Positions 20,838-31,583 are shown, counted from the first letter of the stretch. The stretch is DNA of 53,191 bases from Cylindrodendrum hubeiense (GCA_014621425.1 JAANBB010000285.1:1-53191); one strand, 5' to 3'. Program-made: numbers and translations. Notes: generated by a model not told the origin, from the letters alone.

Positions 20838-22187
20838 ATTCTCAGAATAACCTGCACCGTCACGTATATTCTAAAGTACAACTGCACTACTGACCATGAT
20901 TCCAAGCTATTGATCACTAGTAGCTGGACACGACTCAGCACAGGGTGCAACGAGATCCCCCACACCTAACCCAGCCCCCCGAAAGAAGCTCGTACGAGTT
21001 AGAACGCAGGATAATCCAGATTTGAGAAGAATTCCGCTGGCCTGGGTCACCTCTACTTCTACGATGCAGTGTTCATCTCAAGACTTGGTGAGCAGGAGGT
21101 GCTAGAATTTATCCGTCTATAATGGTGTAGAATCAAGATACTCAATCAACCGCACAGGAAACCTTAAACAACAATCTAATATGTCGAACATGAGAGACAA
21201 AAATATCATGTTCACAGGAACACCCGTACCTAGGTGCTGGGGTTATTCAATGAAGCTCTTTTACAACTTCGTTCAGGTTGCGGGTTCTTCCGATAGATCA
21301 GGCATGGTGACGTATAAAATGAACAGCCTACCTGCCCAGATGGCGAGATTCACGGAGTACCATGTAGATCCCAGTCATGGCCACCCGATCTTAAACGTCA
21401 AGATGAAAATCGGTGCGGAGTATCAAGGAGTGCGACATCGGGGTTGCAATGAGAACTGAACGAGTCTAGAATCAGTGGAGACAAGCAAGGGTTCTGTGGG
21501 TCTCGCTCGGCCGGGCCAAACCGTGAACAGTAAATTACCAATGCAGCGCGCGACCCATGCCGAGATTAAAATTAAGCGTAATCCACCTTGTTCTCACACC
21601 GGCATCACCGAGGAGGATAAGCCGCGGCATTTTGGCAGCAAACTGCAGGCGCCAGTCAAATTGGTAGGACTTGACAGTATGTATATTCCTCATGATTGGC
21701 ATCATCTACAAACCCTCTATTGAGGTCAATAGCTCAATGGTAAGTGGATAAGTTTGCGAGGAGTTCAATCGGCCCCCGAGACTTTCTCCGACACATGGTA
21801 GCTGGGATACAGGGGCTATGGTAGCTCGTGATCAAAACTTGGTCTCCACCCCGACTTGGAAAATCGGGTGATTTACTCGAACTTCCGCATTTGTCTCCGT
21901 CTCGGGGATGACTATCCCTTGATCCAATCAAGTGACTAAGTCCCTAGCTCCTCTTATATACGACTCCTGCAGTGCTTCGGGGCATACACCGCAGTCGTCA
22001 GTCATGCAAGGGACGGTGCAAGGTATTTCCCATGCCAGGCACATCTTTCGGCACAAGGATACAAGGATATCGGTACTCAGTCAATTGTTAGTCTGAACCT
22101 GGCGTACTCGATTTACTGTATGATCGCAAAGGTGATCTTTGAGGGCCATAGTCTTGAAGTTCGGATTTCAGCACAATAGGCATTGCA

Positions 22188-22394
22188 TCATGCACCTGAG
22201 CTCGAATTTAAGGGAGACGAAGAAGCAGCTATTCCGTTCTCTATGGCTTCTTTGGCTTTTTCTTTGAATATCTGCCCAAGTAAACTGTCTGCCGTTTGAC
22301 CAGTGTTGGTTATCGCCAATCTTGTGTATTCGGCAGAGCGTCCGAGAGTATAGGGTAGCAACTGTAAACTGGATGTGAAAAGACGACAACTCAA
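22188..22394 (-). pseudogene. short protein-like open frame, possible gene remnant
   Basis: A 68-codon frame with an amphipathic helical stretch (LLGQIFKEKAKEAIENGI) and a stop, but without upstream exons that I can join. It may be the 3' remnant of a lost gene or chance. Confidence 0.15.
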
Positions 22395-22711
22395 GCTACC
22401 AATACGAACGATTGATTCGGGACTTGAATTTACGCATGTCGCCTAAATAAAAACTAAAGGTTTAAACTAGACCCGTTCAATGCCTGGTGCTGGGTTGGCA
22501 CCTCGTTAACAGAACCGCGGAGTTTCATAACACTTTTCTCAATTTAGTAAGGCTCCTCACACTCAATGCTTGCATCGCTCACGTGCGGAGTCACCATCCT
22601 TCAGCAACGTTAAATAATTTTGGCTAAGAAAGGTCTTCTTTTACTCCCACCAAGCTTTCTTCAACATCAACAAATATATATCAAGCCCATGTATGATTGG
22701 CCATTTTGAAC

Positions 22712-24373
22712 ATGCCACGTCCTTTGAGCAAGGGGTCTTGGTAAGTCGCAACCTGGTTTGAGCTGTGTATGAGCGATTGCCAATATGCTGCAGCAATACT
22801 TGCCGACGACGCAAGATAAAATGTGCGCAAAACTCGCTGAAATTATACTCAACGATGAATGATGCTCTGACAATGAAATAAAGGCGAGCAGTCAACGCCT
22901 GTGTGCCAACAATGCGCAAAGTCAAATCGTTACTGTGATAGATTAGAGAGATGTACGGAATTCCGTTCATCCGGGCTAGATTCTGTTGCAGGTAAGCTCA
23001 TAGCACCGTGGCTCATGGCCATGATGCATGGAGCTTTGAGATTGACCACATATTACAGCGCAGAGTCGTTCTGTACCCAAGACTCCGCGTGACGCCCTTC
23101 TGGACCAGAAAATTGCTCGTCTATTTGATCACTACATCTCCGATTTATCCAAGTGGTATGACCTAAGCGACTCTATATCGGCTTTCGAAGTCACTGTACC
23201 TCGAATCTCTCTCGAAGAACCACTTTTGTTCTACGCGATCATTGCTCTATCAGCGATGCATAAGTGCAAAACGACAGCCAGCAGCTTCCGGAACACGGCC
23301 GAAATTTATCATGGCCGGTGTGTTCAGTTGCTTATTACTATCGATGAAGATGATGCTGTGATGACTGGCGGTGTGGCTTTGGCAGCTACGTGCCTGCTGA
23401 GGTCTTACGAAATTCTTGACAGTAAGTGATTCCAACCAAAAAGGAACACTTTATGTGAAGAGACAGAATCAGTTCTAAAACAAACCAGGTGATATCGACC
23501 CGAATATGCATCTTCGGGGAGCCTACTCAATGGTCTCTGTTCAGGATATATTATCTGGGGATTTGCATCGCGGCCTACTCGCAGCCGGTTTCTGGAATTA
23601 TCTCCGGGAAGACATCACATTCAGTCTCTTTGAGAATTGTCCATTAAAAATGAATCTAGAGTCCATTTCATTAACAGTAGAACACGATTCGGACCAGGAC
23701 TACCTCAACTCCATCACGCTCATACTGGGTAAGATCATAAACGTTGCATTCCACCGCACGTTTACAGGCCAAGAGTGGGAAGCTGCGCTTGAGATGGTCC
23801 GGCAGTGGTCTTCAGCGTGCCCAAGGCGATTGCAGCCCTTTTCAAAACAGCCGGGAGGACCTGGAACAAACGGATTATTCCCCCAGGCGTGGTTCCTCCA
23901 GCCGTGCCATGGTAAGGGGCCCCTCGCTTCATCACAACGATCAAATGCTGACAACGGAAGCCGCCACAATGCACTACTACCTGATCACCCTCATGATTCT
24001 AAACATTCATGCGAGTTCTGAAAGCTTCAAGGTCCTTCAGTCACTTCGCCTCCACGAGTACGATGTCAAGTCGAAAGACGAGCTTTTAGAGGCGTTTGCG
24101 CTCGACATTTGTGGAATCGCGTTCACAAACAAGACCCCATCGGTTATCGTGAACGCATTTGGCCCAATATCATATTGTGCGTGCAGTACCTTGCTTGAAT
24201 TCGTCCTCTAGCAATAATTACTGACAGAGGCTTTAGGCGCCACGCTCATACGAACCGAAGCACCTCGCCAAGAGCTCACTCGGCAACTTTTGGCCTGCAA
24301 ATCAAATATTGGTTGGCCGGTTCAACGGCTTGTGGATGACCTCGAGACGTCGTGGAGGGCCGGACGAGTCTAG
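22712..24373 (+). CDS. Zn(II)2Cys6 transcription factor with PF11951-type domain, 7 exons
   Basis: Exons 22712-22740, 22794-22822, 22884-22991, 23059-23421, 23489-23911, 23961-24176 and 24237-24373 give 434 aa. The zinc cluster is split over three exons: joining MPRPLSKGSC, NTCRRRKIKC and EQSTPVCQQCAKSNRYC gives C10-x2-C13-x6-C20-x6-C27-x2-C30-x6-C37. Introns are 49-67 nt; those at 22823-22883 (GTGCGC) and 23912-23960 (49 nt) were placed because they restore the finger and the WFLQPCHAATMHYY join. The body matches the fungal-specific TF II domain (ARCA-like): LLFYAIIALSAMH, LRGAYSMV, LDICGIAF. It lies 222 bp upstream of the dioxygenase gene on the same strand, so it may control that gene. Target is unknown. 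Confidence 0.85.
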
Positions 24374-24595
24374 ACCGAGAAATTAGGTCATGTGGTACAC
24401 GAGAAGCCTGAATGACGCTCAACTGAGGTGTGGAACTAACTAAATGTGGAAGGGTATCCCGAGCTCGGGTTTAATGCATCACCAAGTCATCCAGACTGAA
24501 ACTATAAGTGACGAACCCATCTTCTGCCCAAAATTGTGATTCTGAATTTTCTCTTTTCCATTCAATCAAGTCAACCTGTTTCTTTAATTATAACA

Positions 24596-25657
24596 ATGGC
24601 TGCTGCGCTGCGGACACGAACACTCTTCTCGACCCTGATGAAGGGGCGGCGATCTTTTGCATCTGTAACATCCACCATGCGACCGGTAATCATTAAACCT
24701 TCCGATGCAGAGATAGAAAGCCTTGCCCTCAACTCTCGGAACCTGGAAACTGCTGTGCGCCACATCCATGAAGATGGCCTGGTGATCATTGAGGATGTTG
24801 TCCCACATGAGCACCTTGACATTCTCAACCAGAAGATGGCCCATGATGCTCAAATTCTCCAAAATCGTGGTGAGAAGGGCCCATTCAACTATAACAAGGG
24901 CAACATACAGCAAGATGCGCCACCCGTTGCCAAATACTTTTTCTCGTCCATCTTTGCAAGTGCGTATCCCCTTTTGGGAACACTCTCGCTCTGTTGAACA
25001 TGACTGACATAATAATAAGACCCGATAGCGACGCAGATTACATCTGCTGTTCTTGGCCCGCGTCCAAAATGGACGTTCTGCTCTGCTAATTCAGCTATGC
25101 CGACTCTTTCTGGGGAAAAGCCCTTGAGGCAACCAGTTCATTCCGACGCCGACTTTACTCATCCAGCACACCCGTTTGCTCTCGTATTGAATGTTCCTCT
25201 AGTCACCACGACGCCGGAAAACGGGTCTACAGAGATATGGCTCGGTACTCACTCCAAGATGGGAGCGGAGGCCCAGGAAGGAGCCCATGGTGAGCGTGCA
25301 AGTGGTCGCATCAACGAGGAACTTCTTCGCCGGCGACAAGAGGTGGTCCCCCCGGTGCAACCTGTCATCAAGAAAGGTAGCATTGTTGTCCGTGATCTTA
25401 GATTGTGGCATGCAGGAATGCCGAACTTGACAGCAGATATTCGGGTCATGTTGGCCCTGATTCACTTTGCACCATGGTACCGAAACAAAATGAGGCTTCA
25501 ATTTGGCGATGACATCAAACCGATCCTGGATACCCTAGAGCGGGAGGGGAAATTGGGGCTGGAGGTGCCAGTGGACTGGTTGAATAGCAAGGAGGCGATG
25601 GGTAGTTACCTGGACAGGGGATTTGGCAATAGCTATGACTTTGATCAGGAGCATTGA
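24596..25657 (+). CDS. phytanoyl-CoA dioxygenase (PhyH)-family Fe(II)/2-oxoglutarate enzyme, 2 exons
   Basis: Exons 24596-24959 and 25020-25657 (60-nt intron) give 333 aa. Seen: the iron-binding triad His162-x-Asp164 (PVHSDADF) and His252 (LWHAG), plus Arg263 eleven residues later as the 2-oxoglutarate ligand, on the double-stranded beta-helix. The N-terminus (MAAALRTRTLFSTLMKGRRSF) is basic, Ser/Thr-rich and free of acidic residues, like a mitochondrial or peroxisomal-type presequence; Met28 could be an alternative start. The family hydroxylates CoA esters or small metabolites; several fungal members act in secondary metabolism. Neighbouring regulator 22712-24373 suggests a two-gene unit. 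Substrate unknown. Confidence 0.85.
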
Positions 25658-25837
25658 TGTTAGGGTTGCAGTTGTAGAAAAGCAAGCGACTGTCTGTCTG
25701 ACGCTGGTTGTTCATGTCAAGAAATACATTCAGGGCAGAGCTGCCTTCACATCTATTTGAACGACGTTGTGTACTCAAATCATTCATAATGCACAGCTAT
25801 GCTGCATCGATTGGCGATTACACCTTAATGGCTTCTA

Positions 25838-25856
25838 NNNNNCTCNNNNGTNCATN
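25838..25856. other. ambiguous bases (N) in the assembly
   Basis: Twelve N bases interspersed with called bases. This looks like conflicting reads or a weak join rather than a scaffold gap of fixed length. Anything read across it, including distances and repeat copy number, is unreliable. Confidence 0.95.
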
Positions 25857-25956
25857 CGTCCACTCCCACCCGCTCCGGATCCAATACCCACCTTGGCGCC
25901 TGCTCTCCTTTGGCTGACCCGTTGCTCCCGCCCTCCTCCCGCCCGCGGGCAGACTA

Positions 25957-26007
25957 GGGCCCCCCAAAGGCCCCAAAGGCCCCAAAGGCCCCAAAGGCCC
26001 CCAAGGC
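25957..26007. repeat. 9-bp minisatellite, unit CCCCAAAGG, about 5 copies
   Basis: Head-to-tail copies of CCCCAAAGG, the last slightly changed, lying about 100 bp after the ambiguous bases and 11 bp before the ATG of the 66-codon frame. Strong strand asymmetry (C on plus, G on minus). Likely a sequencing-difficult stretch. Confidence 0.85.
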
Positions 26008-26017
26008 TAACGCAGTC

Positions 26018-26218
26018 ATGCCGCTCTCCAACTTTGGCACCCTCGTCCTCCATCACATCACCTTCGTCACATACCTGGTCTACTTTCACATCGCCTTCTC
26101 GCACATGGAGGAGGCTGCGCTCGTCGCCCTGTACTGCGTCTGCAAGCTGCTCGCCCGTCGCTTTGAGGATATCGACGGCCCACCGCCGGAATGGCCTCCG
26201 CCCGCCATAGACTGGTGA
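26018..26218 (+). CDS. possible small membrane-associated protein (66 aa), hypothetical
   Basis: An ATG-initiated frame of 66 aa with a hydrophobic N-terminal half (LVLHHITFVTYLVYFHIAF) and a charged, proline-rich tail (DGPPPEWPPPAIDW). Its stop TGA overlaps an ATG (TGATG at 26215-26219) in the frame of the downstream transporter. It could be a real micro-protein, an upstream ORF in the transporter mRNA, or an unrecognised 5' exon. Family not recognised. Confidence 0.3.
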   Translation: MPLSNFGTLVLHHITFVTYLVYFHIAFSHMEEAALVALYCVCKLLARRFEDIDGPPPEWPPPAIDW

Positions 26219-28254
26219 TGCCGGACTTCGGCCCCGACGCCGGTGCGGGCGTCGGCGTCGGCGTCGGCGTCGGCGTTGGTGTCGGCGCCGGAGCAGGAGC
26301 AGGAGCAGAAGCTGGAGCTGGGACTGGTTACGAGTCGCCGTCCGAGGACAACCTCCCGCCTTTCTTCTCGTCAACTTCCGGTACTACAACCGCCGTGGCG
26401 CTCGCAACTGCGCCCGCGCCCGTGCTTGTAGTGACCGCACGCCGACCGATCTTTGCTCAACGGCCCTCATACATCGCCGCCACGGGGGCACCTCACCCGG
26501 AGAACGGCTCCAGGACACCCAATGGCTTGAACCATGGGCATAGCCTCGCGTCTAGCTTGAATCATGTCATGGCAAGCGCTGAAAAGACGCCCGCCAACCA
26601 CAAGGTTGGCATTAGAGACCGCATTGGCTGCTACCAATGGACATACTTTACCATGGTGCGCTCTTACATCGAGTCTCACAAGTCATGATGTTGGCTAATA
26701 ATCAGTCTCACAGACCATGTCTACCGGTGGCATTGCCAACATACTTCACTCGTGTAAGAGCGCCTGCTTCCATCCTATCACCTCCTCTGAACTGACCAGC
26801 CCTCGCTTAGTGAAATGGAACACATCCTGGATTCACGGCATCGGTGTTTTCTTTGTCCTGCTCAACATCATCCTCTTCCTTGCCAACTGCATCTTCATCT
26901 ATATCCGGTTCCGCCTCCGCCCTGGCAGCTTCACCCGCTCATTCACCGACCAATTCGAATCTCTCTTCATCCCAGCCTTTGTAAGACTCATCCCGCTTCA
27001 CAACTGCTAGTCTTTAGTTAGGCATGTGCTGATATGTCCTGTCGTTTCTAGTTCGTATCGTGAGTCCTTACTCGGCATTGACGAATCACGCTAGTTGGTC
27101 TCAGTAAGCTGACATGCGTTCTAGCATCGCCGTCATCATGATCAATACATGTCAGTACGGTATCCCTAGCACCGGCCCCTGGCTCCTCCACACCATGGAA
27201 GTCATGTTCTGGGTCCACGCTGCTGTGAGCGTCTGCGCCAGTGCTGGTCTCTACCTCGTTCTCTGGTCCACGCTGTACGTCGTATCTGCATTTACCACCC
27301 ACGCACAACTCCCCTTTAACCCCTGACAGCACTTCACCGCTGTCATCGTAATTGATCAACTCCTAACGTGCATCAATAGAGTCTTTCCAGTCCACACCAT
27401 GACACCAACTTGGGTCTTCCCCGCTTACCCACTCCTCCTTAATGCACCCTTCGCCGCGAACCTCATCTCTGCCGCCCAAAGGTCTGGTCGCACCTTCACC
27501 CTCAACCCCACGGCCATGGCTCTAGGCGCTGCCACCCTCCAGGGCACCGGGTGTCTCATTGCCTTTATGATATCCGCCGCCTTCATATACCGCCTCATGA
27601 CGCAGAAGCTCCCCCGTGATACGCAGAGACCGGGTATTGTAAGCTCGACCTAGCAGTCCAATTGAAACCAAGTGTCACTAACAAGCAAATAGTTCATGTC
27701 GATAGGTCCATATGGCTTCACTGCTGCCGGCATAGGTTAATCAACCCTTGCAATCACCTCATATATACCCAATCTAACCCTCCCCAGCGCAACTAGGAAA
27801 CCAAGCCGAGTCCATTATGCCCCCGAACTTCCTTGGAACCCCTCACGTCGCCGCAATCATCAAAGTTGTTTGCGTCCTCGTTAGCCTTTGGCTCTGGGGT
27901 CTCGCCATGTGGTTTTTTATCGTATGTGTTGGCTCTCTTTGGAAGTATGCCCGCCCTGGTAGTAGTATGCCTTTCCAGATGACTTTTTGGTCCTTTGTCT
28001 TTCCCAACACCGCCCTGGTATGTTCCGGCCTCATTCTTCCCTTCACTTGATAGTACAATACGTTTGCTGACGAGATCTACTCTATACAGGTCACAGCTAC
28101 TGGTGTCATGGGCGACATCTTCGAAAGCAATGGCCTACATGTATTTGCGTGCGTTATGACCGTTGGCATTATCTGTGTTTGGACCGGTGTCTTCGTAAAG
28201 ATGCTGTTGTGCCTCAAGCAGAAGAAGCTTCTTTGGCCTAAAAACGACACATAG
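26191..28254 (+). CDS. TDT/SLAC1-type anion transporter (malic acid transporter Mae1 / sulfite pump Ssu1-like), 9 exons
   Basis: Exons 26191-26655, 26714-26753, 26811-26980, 27052-27059, 27125-27274, 27380-27638, 27693-27735, 27788-28017 and 28090-28254 give 509 aa. Seen: YFTMTMSTGGIANIL (family signature across intron 1), SLFIPAFFVSIAVIMINTCQYGIP joined through an 8-nt exon, and about ten hydrophobic helices as in PF03595. Known members move malate, sulfite or nitrate-like anions across the plasma membrane. The N-terminus is unusual: residues from about 14 on are a Gly-Val/Gly-Ala repeat encoded by a hexanucleotide run. The start at 26191 is the first ATG in the open frame; the ATG at 26218 is an alternative. 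Whether Mae1-like or Ssu1-like cannot be decided by eye. Confidence 0.87.
26243..26325 (+). repeat. in-frame hexanucleotide repeat encoding Gly-Val/Gly-Ala
   Basis: Tandem GGCGTC units pass into GGAGCA units inside exon 1 of the TDT transporter, giving a (GV)n-(GA)n tract of about 25 residues in the cytosolic N-terminus. Confidence 0.8.
27052..27059 (+). other. 8-nt micro-exon of the TDT transporter
   Basis: TTCGTATC between a TTCTAG acceptor and a GTGAGT donor. Without it the flanking exons (phase 0 and phase 2) do not share a frame; with it the conserved FIPAFFVSIA segment is restored. Confidence 0.75.
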
Positions 28255-28791
28255 ACTTGTTTGTTCCTCTCGATCCCTTCGGGTTGGTTTTGCATATGTA
28301 ATACATAGATAGAAGAGGACTCATTTGTATTTTCACAGCAACTTCATGTACATACTAGTGTTTTTCCATTGTCTTGAGAGACCAAGGCTAGATGTGATGG
28401 ATATACCAGGTCGCATTCATGGTGGCGTTGTTGTTTAATCATCGAAGCATAGCATGGGCATTTAGACGTTCGGTATGGCCTGAAATGGAAGCATACGCAG
28501 CGGCATGGCACATTAGAAGCAAAACAATAAGTCCTTATCCTAGTCCACAGCCCAGTCCCATCGTCAAGTCCAGAGCAACCAACAAGTCCAACATATCAAC
28601 TGTTCTTATGTAGAGAAACACGAAGACACAAGTTTGTCTAGTATAAGCGTATCCGCGTCGTCTTTGCCGCCGCTGCGCCCGTCTATTCGTACAGAGGGAA
28701 ATCAAAGATGAAGACCGTTCCCGGGGGAATCACAACGCCTCGAAACTAAACCCGCTGACCAATTACTTGCCGGATGGCCATCAATTCTCAG
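28255..28791. other. intergenic between convergent genes
   Basis: 3' ends of the TDT transporter and the PP2C phosphatase. AT-moderate, no coding signal. Confidence 0.5.
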
Positions 28792-30742
28792 TTACAGCTT
28801 GGCTCTCAAGTCCTCGGCGGCTGTTGCATCGAGGTTCACTGTCACCTCGCCCGTCTTCTCGCCGTGGCCGAAGAAGATGACTTGGACAGTCAGATCATCG
28901 CTGGAAAACATCAGCGTTAGCAATGTCAAAATAAGGCGCCAAGGGGGCGCAAGGAATAGGCTTACCGATAACGTCTCGAGAAGGGAGACGGGAGAGTGAG
29001 CAGAGCGCAAACCTGCTCGTCGTTGGTGCCACCGAGGGCATTGCGCACGAGGTGAGTGGCGACGTTCTTGTCCTTGACCAAGAAGCGGTCCTTGGCTTGG
29101 GGGTCGATACCCCACTGCGCCAGGCGGATAGGAGTCTTGCTTCCATCGGGGCTCGCCTCCTTGCGCTCCTCAACGGGGAGAGGTGATTTTGATGAGCCAA
29201 AGATCTTGGACCAGGCCGCATCGAACTGGGAGCCAGCCGAGGGGCTGGCCTGAGTCTCGATCCACTTGCCCACGAGCCCAACAACCTCCTCGTTGGTCAA
29301 CATCTCCCACAAGCCGTCGGTGGCCAGGACGAGGAAGTCGCCGTTTTCGGGCTGGATCTTGGTCGTGGTCACGATAGGCTCAGCCGTGACATAGGGAGGG
29401 GTCTTGAGAAGAGGAGAGGGGCTTCGTCCGAAGAAGTTCTCACGCAGCTTCCAGGCGACGTCTCTACTCCATTTGTAGACGGCATCGCCAAAGGCACGAC
29501 TAGGCTCTAGGCCTCCGAGAATACGACCGTTGCGGACAACATGATCCTCTCCGGGATGCTCCTTGCGCAAGCGAGCAGCTTCCGAGGGGGTGCCGCCGGT
29601 CTGGTCCTCAGAGAGGGCGGTGGCAGTCCATTTTCCGGAGTCGGATCGGCGTCCGAGAACGGCACGGGAGTCACCAGTGCACGCCACTCTCAGAAGCTTG
29701 CTTCGACTGTCGTAGAATGACAGCAAGGCGCAGGATCCAGACAGCGCGGGTTGGAGCAGCTCAGCGGCGACGGTCTTGGAGCCACCCTTGAAAACCTTCT
29801 CGACGCTCCGGTGGACAATCTCGTGGTCCAGGTTGTTGAATCCAGTCTTGATGGCCACATTGACGTCCTCCTCAGATGGGACGGCGCCCTTGGCCTTCTT
29901 ATAGGTGTCGTTCAGCTCCCGGGCGACGTAGCTGATAAGGCTCTCCCTCAAGGTAGCGGAGGTGGTCCATCCCCTTCGCTTGCGTCAGTATGCGGGTTTC
30001 CTTGTAGATGTCAAACGAGGATCAGGTGGTGTGTATATACTCACGAATGGCCGTCGAAAACACCCCAGAACATCCAGTCGCTGTTGTCGGTCTCAGCGCC
30101 AGCGGAACGGCTGGGGACCTGGACAATCTTCTCGGCATGGTCGTCTTCGATTGGGTCGTTGCTAGGTAATTGGACGATATCGTAACGGGTAACGCCTTGG
30201 CCGCGGTTGACGGAGTAGGACTGCTCCAGCTTGCGCAGCTTGTGATCGGCCTGGTCGGGGCTAAGCATCTCGACGATGCGGCGGCCGTCGTCGCTGGTGG
30301 TCTTGGAGATGGGGCCCTCGCCAACGATGGTGCCCTGTCTCAGCTCGTCGGCGCCGACAACAAGAACGGTGCGGGTAGGCAGGCCATCCGCACCTGTCGA
30401 GGTGAGGCTGCGCGAGACGACAGCGGGACTGGGGGCAACGCCGGCGGCAGTGTTGTACGAGTACCAGGCGCCGTAGCCGACAACGACGCTGGAGACGAGG
30501 GCGACGGGGAGGCGGCGGAAGTACATGGAGGATCTCAGCGGCGCATAGCCCGAGGAGAGATGGCGGCGGGCGTTGGCCTGGGCCTGGGCGTGAGCGTTGG
30601 CCTTTGCGTTGGCGTGGGCGCTGGCCTTTGCCTGGGCGAGCGAGAGCGAGATGGAGAAGCCGCGGCGAGGAGTCGTGCGGGAGAGGGCGCGGATGGTGGA
30701 GAGCGACGTCGTCCGGAAGGCCCGTACTGCGGCTCGATTCAT
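28792..30742 (-). CDS. mitochondrial PP2C-type protein phosphatase (Ptc5/pyruvate dehydrogenase phosphatase-like), 3 exons
   Basis: Exons 30742-30045, 29973-28966 and 28900-28792 give 604 aa. Seen: a basic, acid-poor N-terminus, then a transmembrane segment around VALVSSVVVGYGAWY, then PP2C blocks WGVFDGHSGW (metal-binding Asp), CTGDSRAVLG, FLVLATDGLWE and, across the last intron, RDDLTVQVIFF. In yeast Ptc5 and relatives, this layout belongs to Mg2+-dependent phosphatases that face the mitochondrial interior and dephosphorylate the E1-alpha subunit of pyruvate dehydrogenase. Odd: the presequence contains an Ala-X dipeptide repeat (QAKASAHANAKANAHAQAQA). An in-frame ATG at 30775 is possible, but 30742 gives a cleaner presequence. 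Divergent from the KPWE gene. Confidence 0.88.
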
Positions 30743-31583
30743 CGGGGCGGGAGGGCTTGGTGGATGCAGGACCAAGACTTAGACCTGTGGGGTGAGTGAA
30801 GTCCAAGCTGCGACGGCGACGACGGCGATGACATGGGGCAGTCGGAGAAGTAGGCGGTGGTCGCACTGACGTTCGATTGCGAACAGGGGAGCAGGGGAGG
30901 CACGGCGCCGGGGCGGTTGAACAAGGTGGGTCTCGGGGCAGCCTATGGCGTGTGCTACAGATTACAGCTGGGAGCTTGGAAATGCAGGCGGCTTGTTAGT
31001 GGCCGGCACTTAAATCGACGCTGTAACTGTAGTACCAGTACCGGTAACTAGGTGCCTAAGGTAAGTACCTAGGTTGATGCCATGGTGCCTCTCTGCTCGC
31101 GGCGGGACAGATTATCGCGACAATCAGGGCGAGGCACGAAGCATAAATATAGAGCCAGGCGTCCGAGCTTGGAGCGATAACTCCCGATGTTTCCAACCCG
31201 CGCCGACGCTCACTTGATCACGGAATCCCGCGGAGCTCCCGTTCCCATGCCGCACGTGAGCCGACCGCGACGGTAGGATGATTGCGTCCTCTGACTGCCA
31301 GAGCCTCTCCCTGCCGGAGCCTCTCCCTGCCGCTACCGAGGTTTTCCCCTCCGTCTTGGCGACAACGGCCTTCTCCCCAGATTCTCACATGCTAGGACAG
31401 CTCCGCTCACACCCGGCCACCGCCTCTCACACCCCCCAGTCGCTGGTCACCCAGCACTCAAGTCACACAGCCGACTCAGTCATCCAGCTCTCATTGAGAC
31501 AAAAGACGTTGGCAATGTGCCCATATTCATAGTCCACCCCATCATAACCATACACCGACCCGCCCCGTTCGTTGCCTCCCGAA
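30743..31583. other. divergent promoter region
   Basis: Separates the PP2C and KPWE genes. Contains TACCTAGGT-type palindromic repeats at 31031-31074, GCACGTGAG near 31252 and a tandem duplication of CCTCTCCCTGCCG around 31304-31331. No coding region is supported. Confidence 0.5.

Larger units (their letters stand above)
19732..22711. other. 3-kb gene-poor stretch with decayed coding traces
   Basis: No intact gene recognised. It contains the peroxidase promoter (TTTAAAAG near 19770, read leftwards), a probable broken gene on the minus strand (20218-20837) and another protein-like minus-strand frame at 22188-22394 that starts abruptly. A TTATATA-like element at 21955-21960 has no gene behind it. 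The rest is featureless. Confidence 0.45.
25658..26190. other. intergenic with assembly ambiguity, minisatellite and possible small ORF
   Basis: The AT-balanced 3' flank of the dioxygenase stops at the ambiguous bases 25838-25856; from there the sequence turns GC-rich. The minisatellite (25957-26007) and the 66-codon frame starting at 26018 are listed separately. Confidence 0.6.

Noticed and set aside
21725..21785. tRNA-like motifs (TAGCTCAATGGTAAG and GTTCAATC)
   Set aside because: D-stem and T-stem do not pair, there is no acceptor-stem complement, and no anticodon arm of the right size.
22801..22900. Apparent loss of half the zinc cluster in the second regulator
   Set aside because: A first reading suggested a pseudogene because an in-frame stop follows the third Cys. 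Using the GTGCGC donor at 22823 and the AAAG acceptor at 22883 restores C-x6-C-x2-C exactly, so the gene is intact.
25835..26374. 179-codon minus-strand frame opposite the minisatellite and repeat tract
   Set aside because: It is an antisense shadow of repeat DNA (GLWGLWG and Arg-rich runs), crosses the ambiguous bases and has no start context.
30170..30866. long frames on both strands over exon 1 of the PP2C gene (209 and 201 codons)
   Set aside because: Shadows produced by GC-rich repeat codons. The Ptc5-like frame alone has PP2C motifs and joins through introns.
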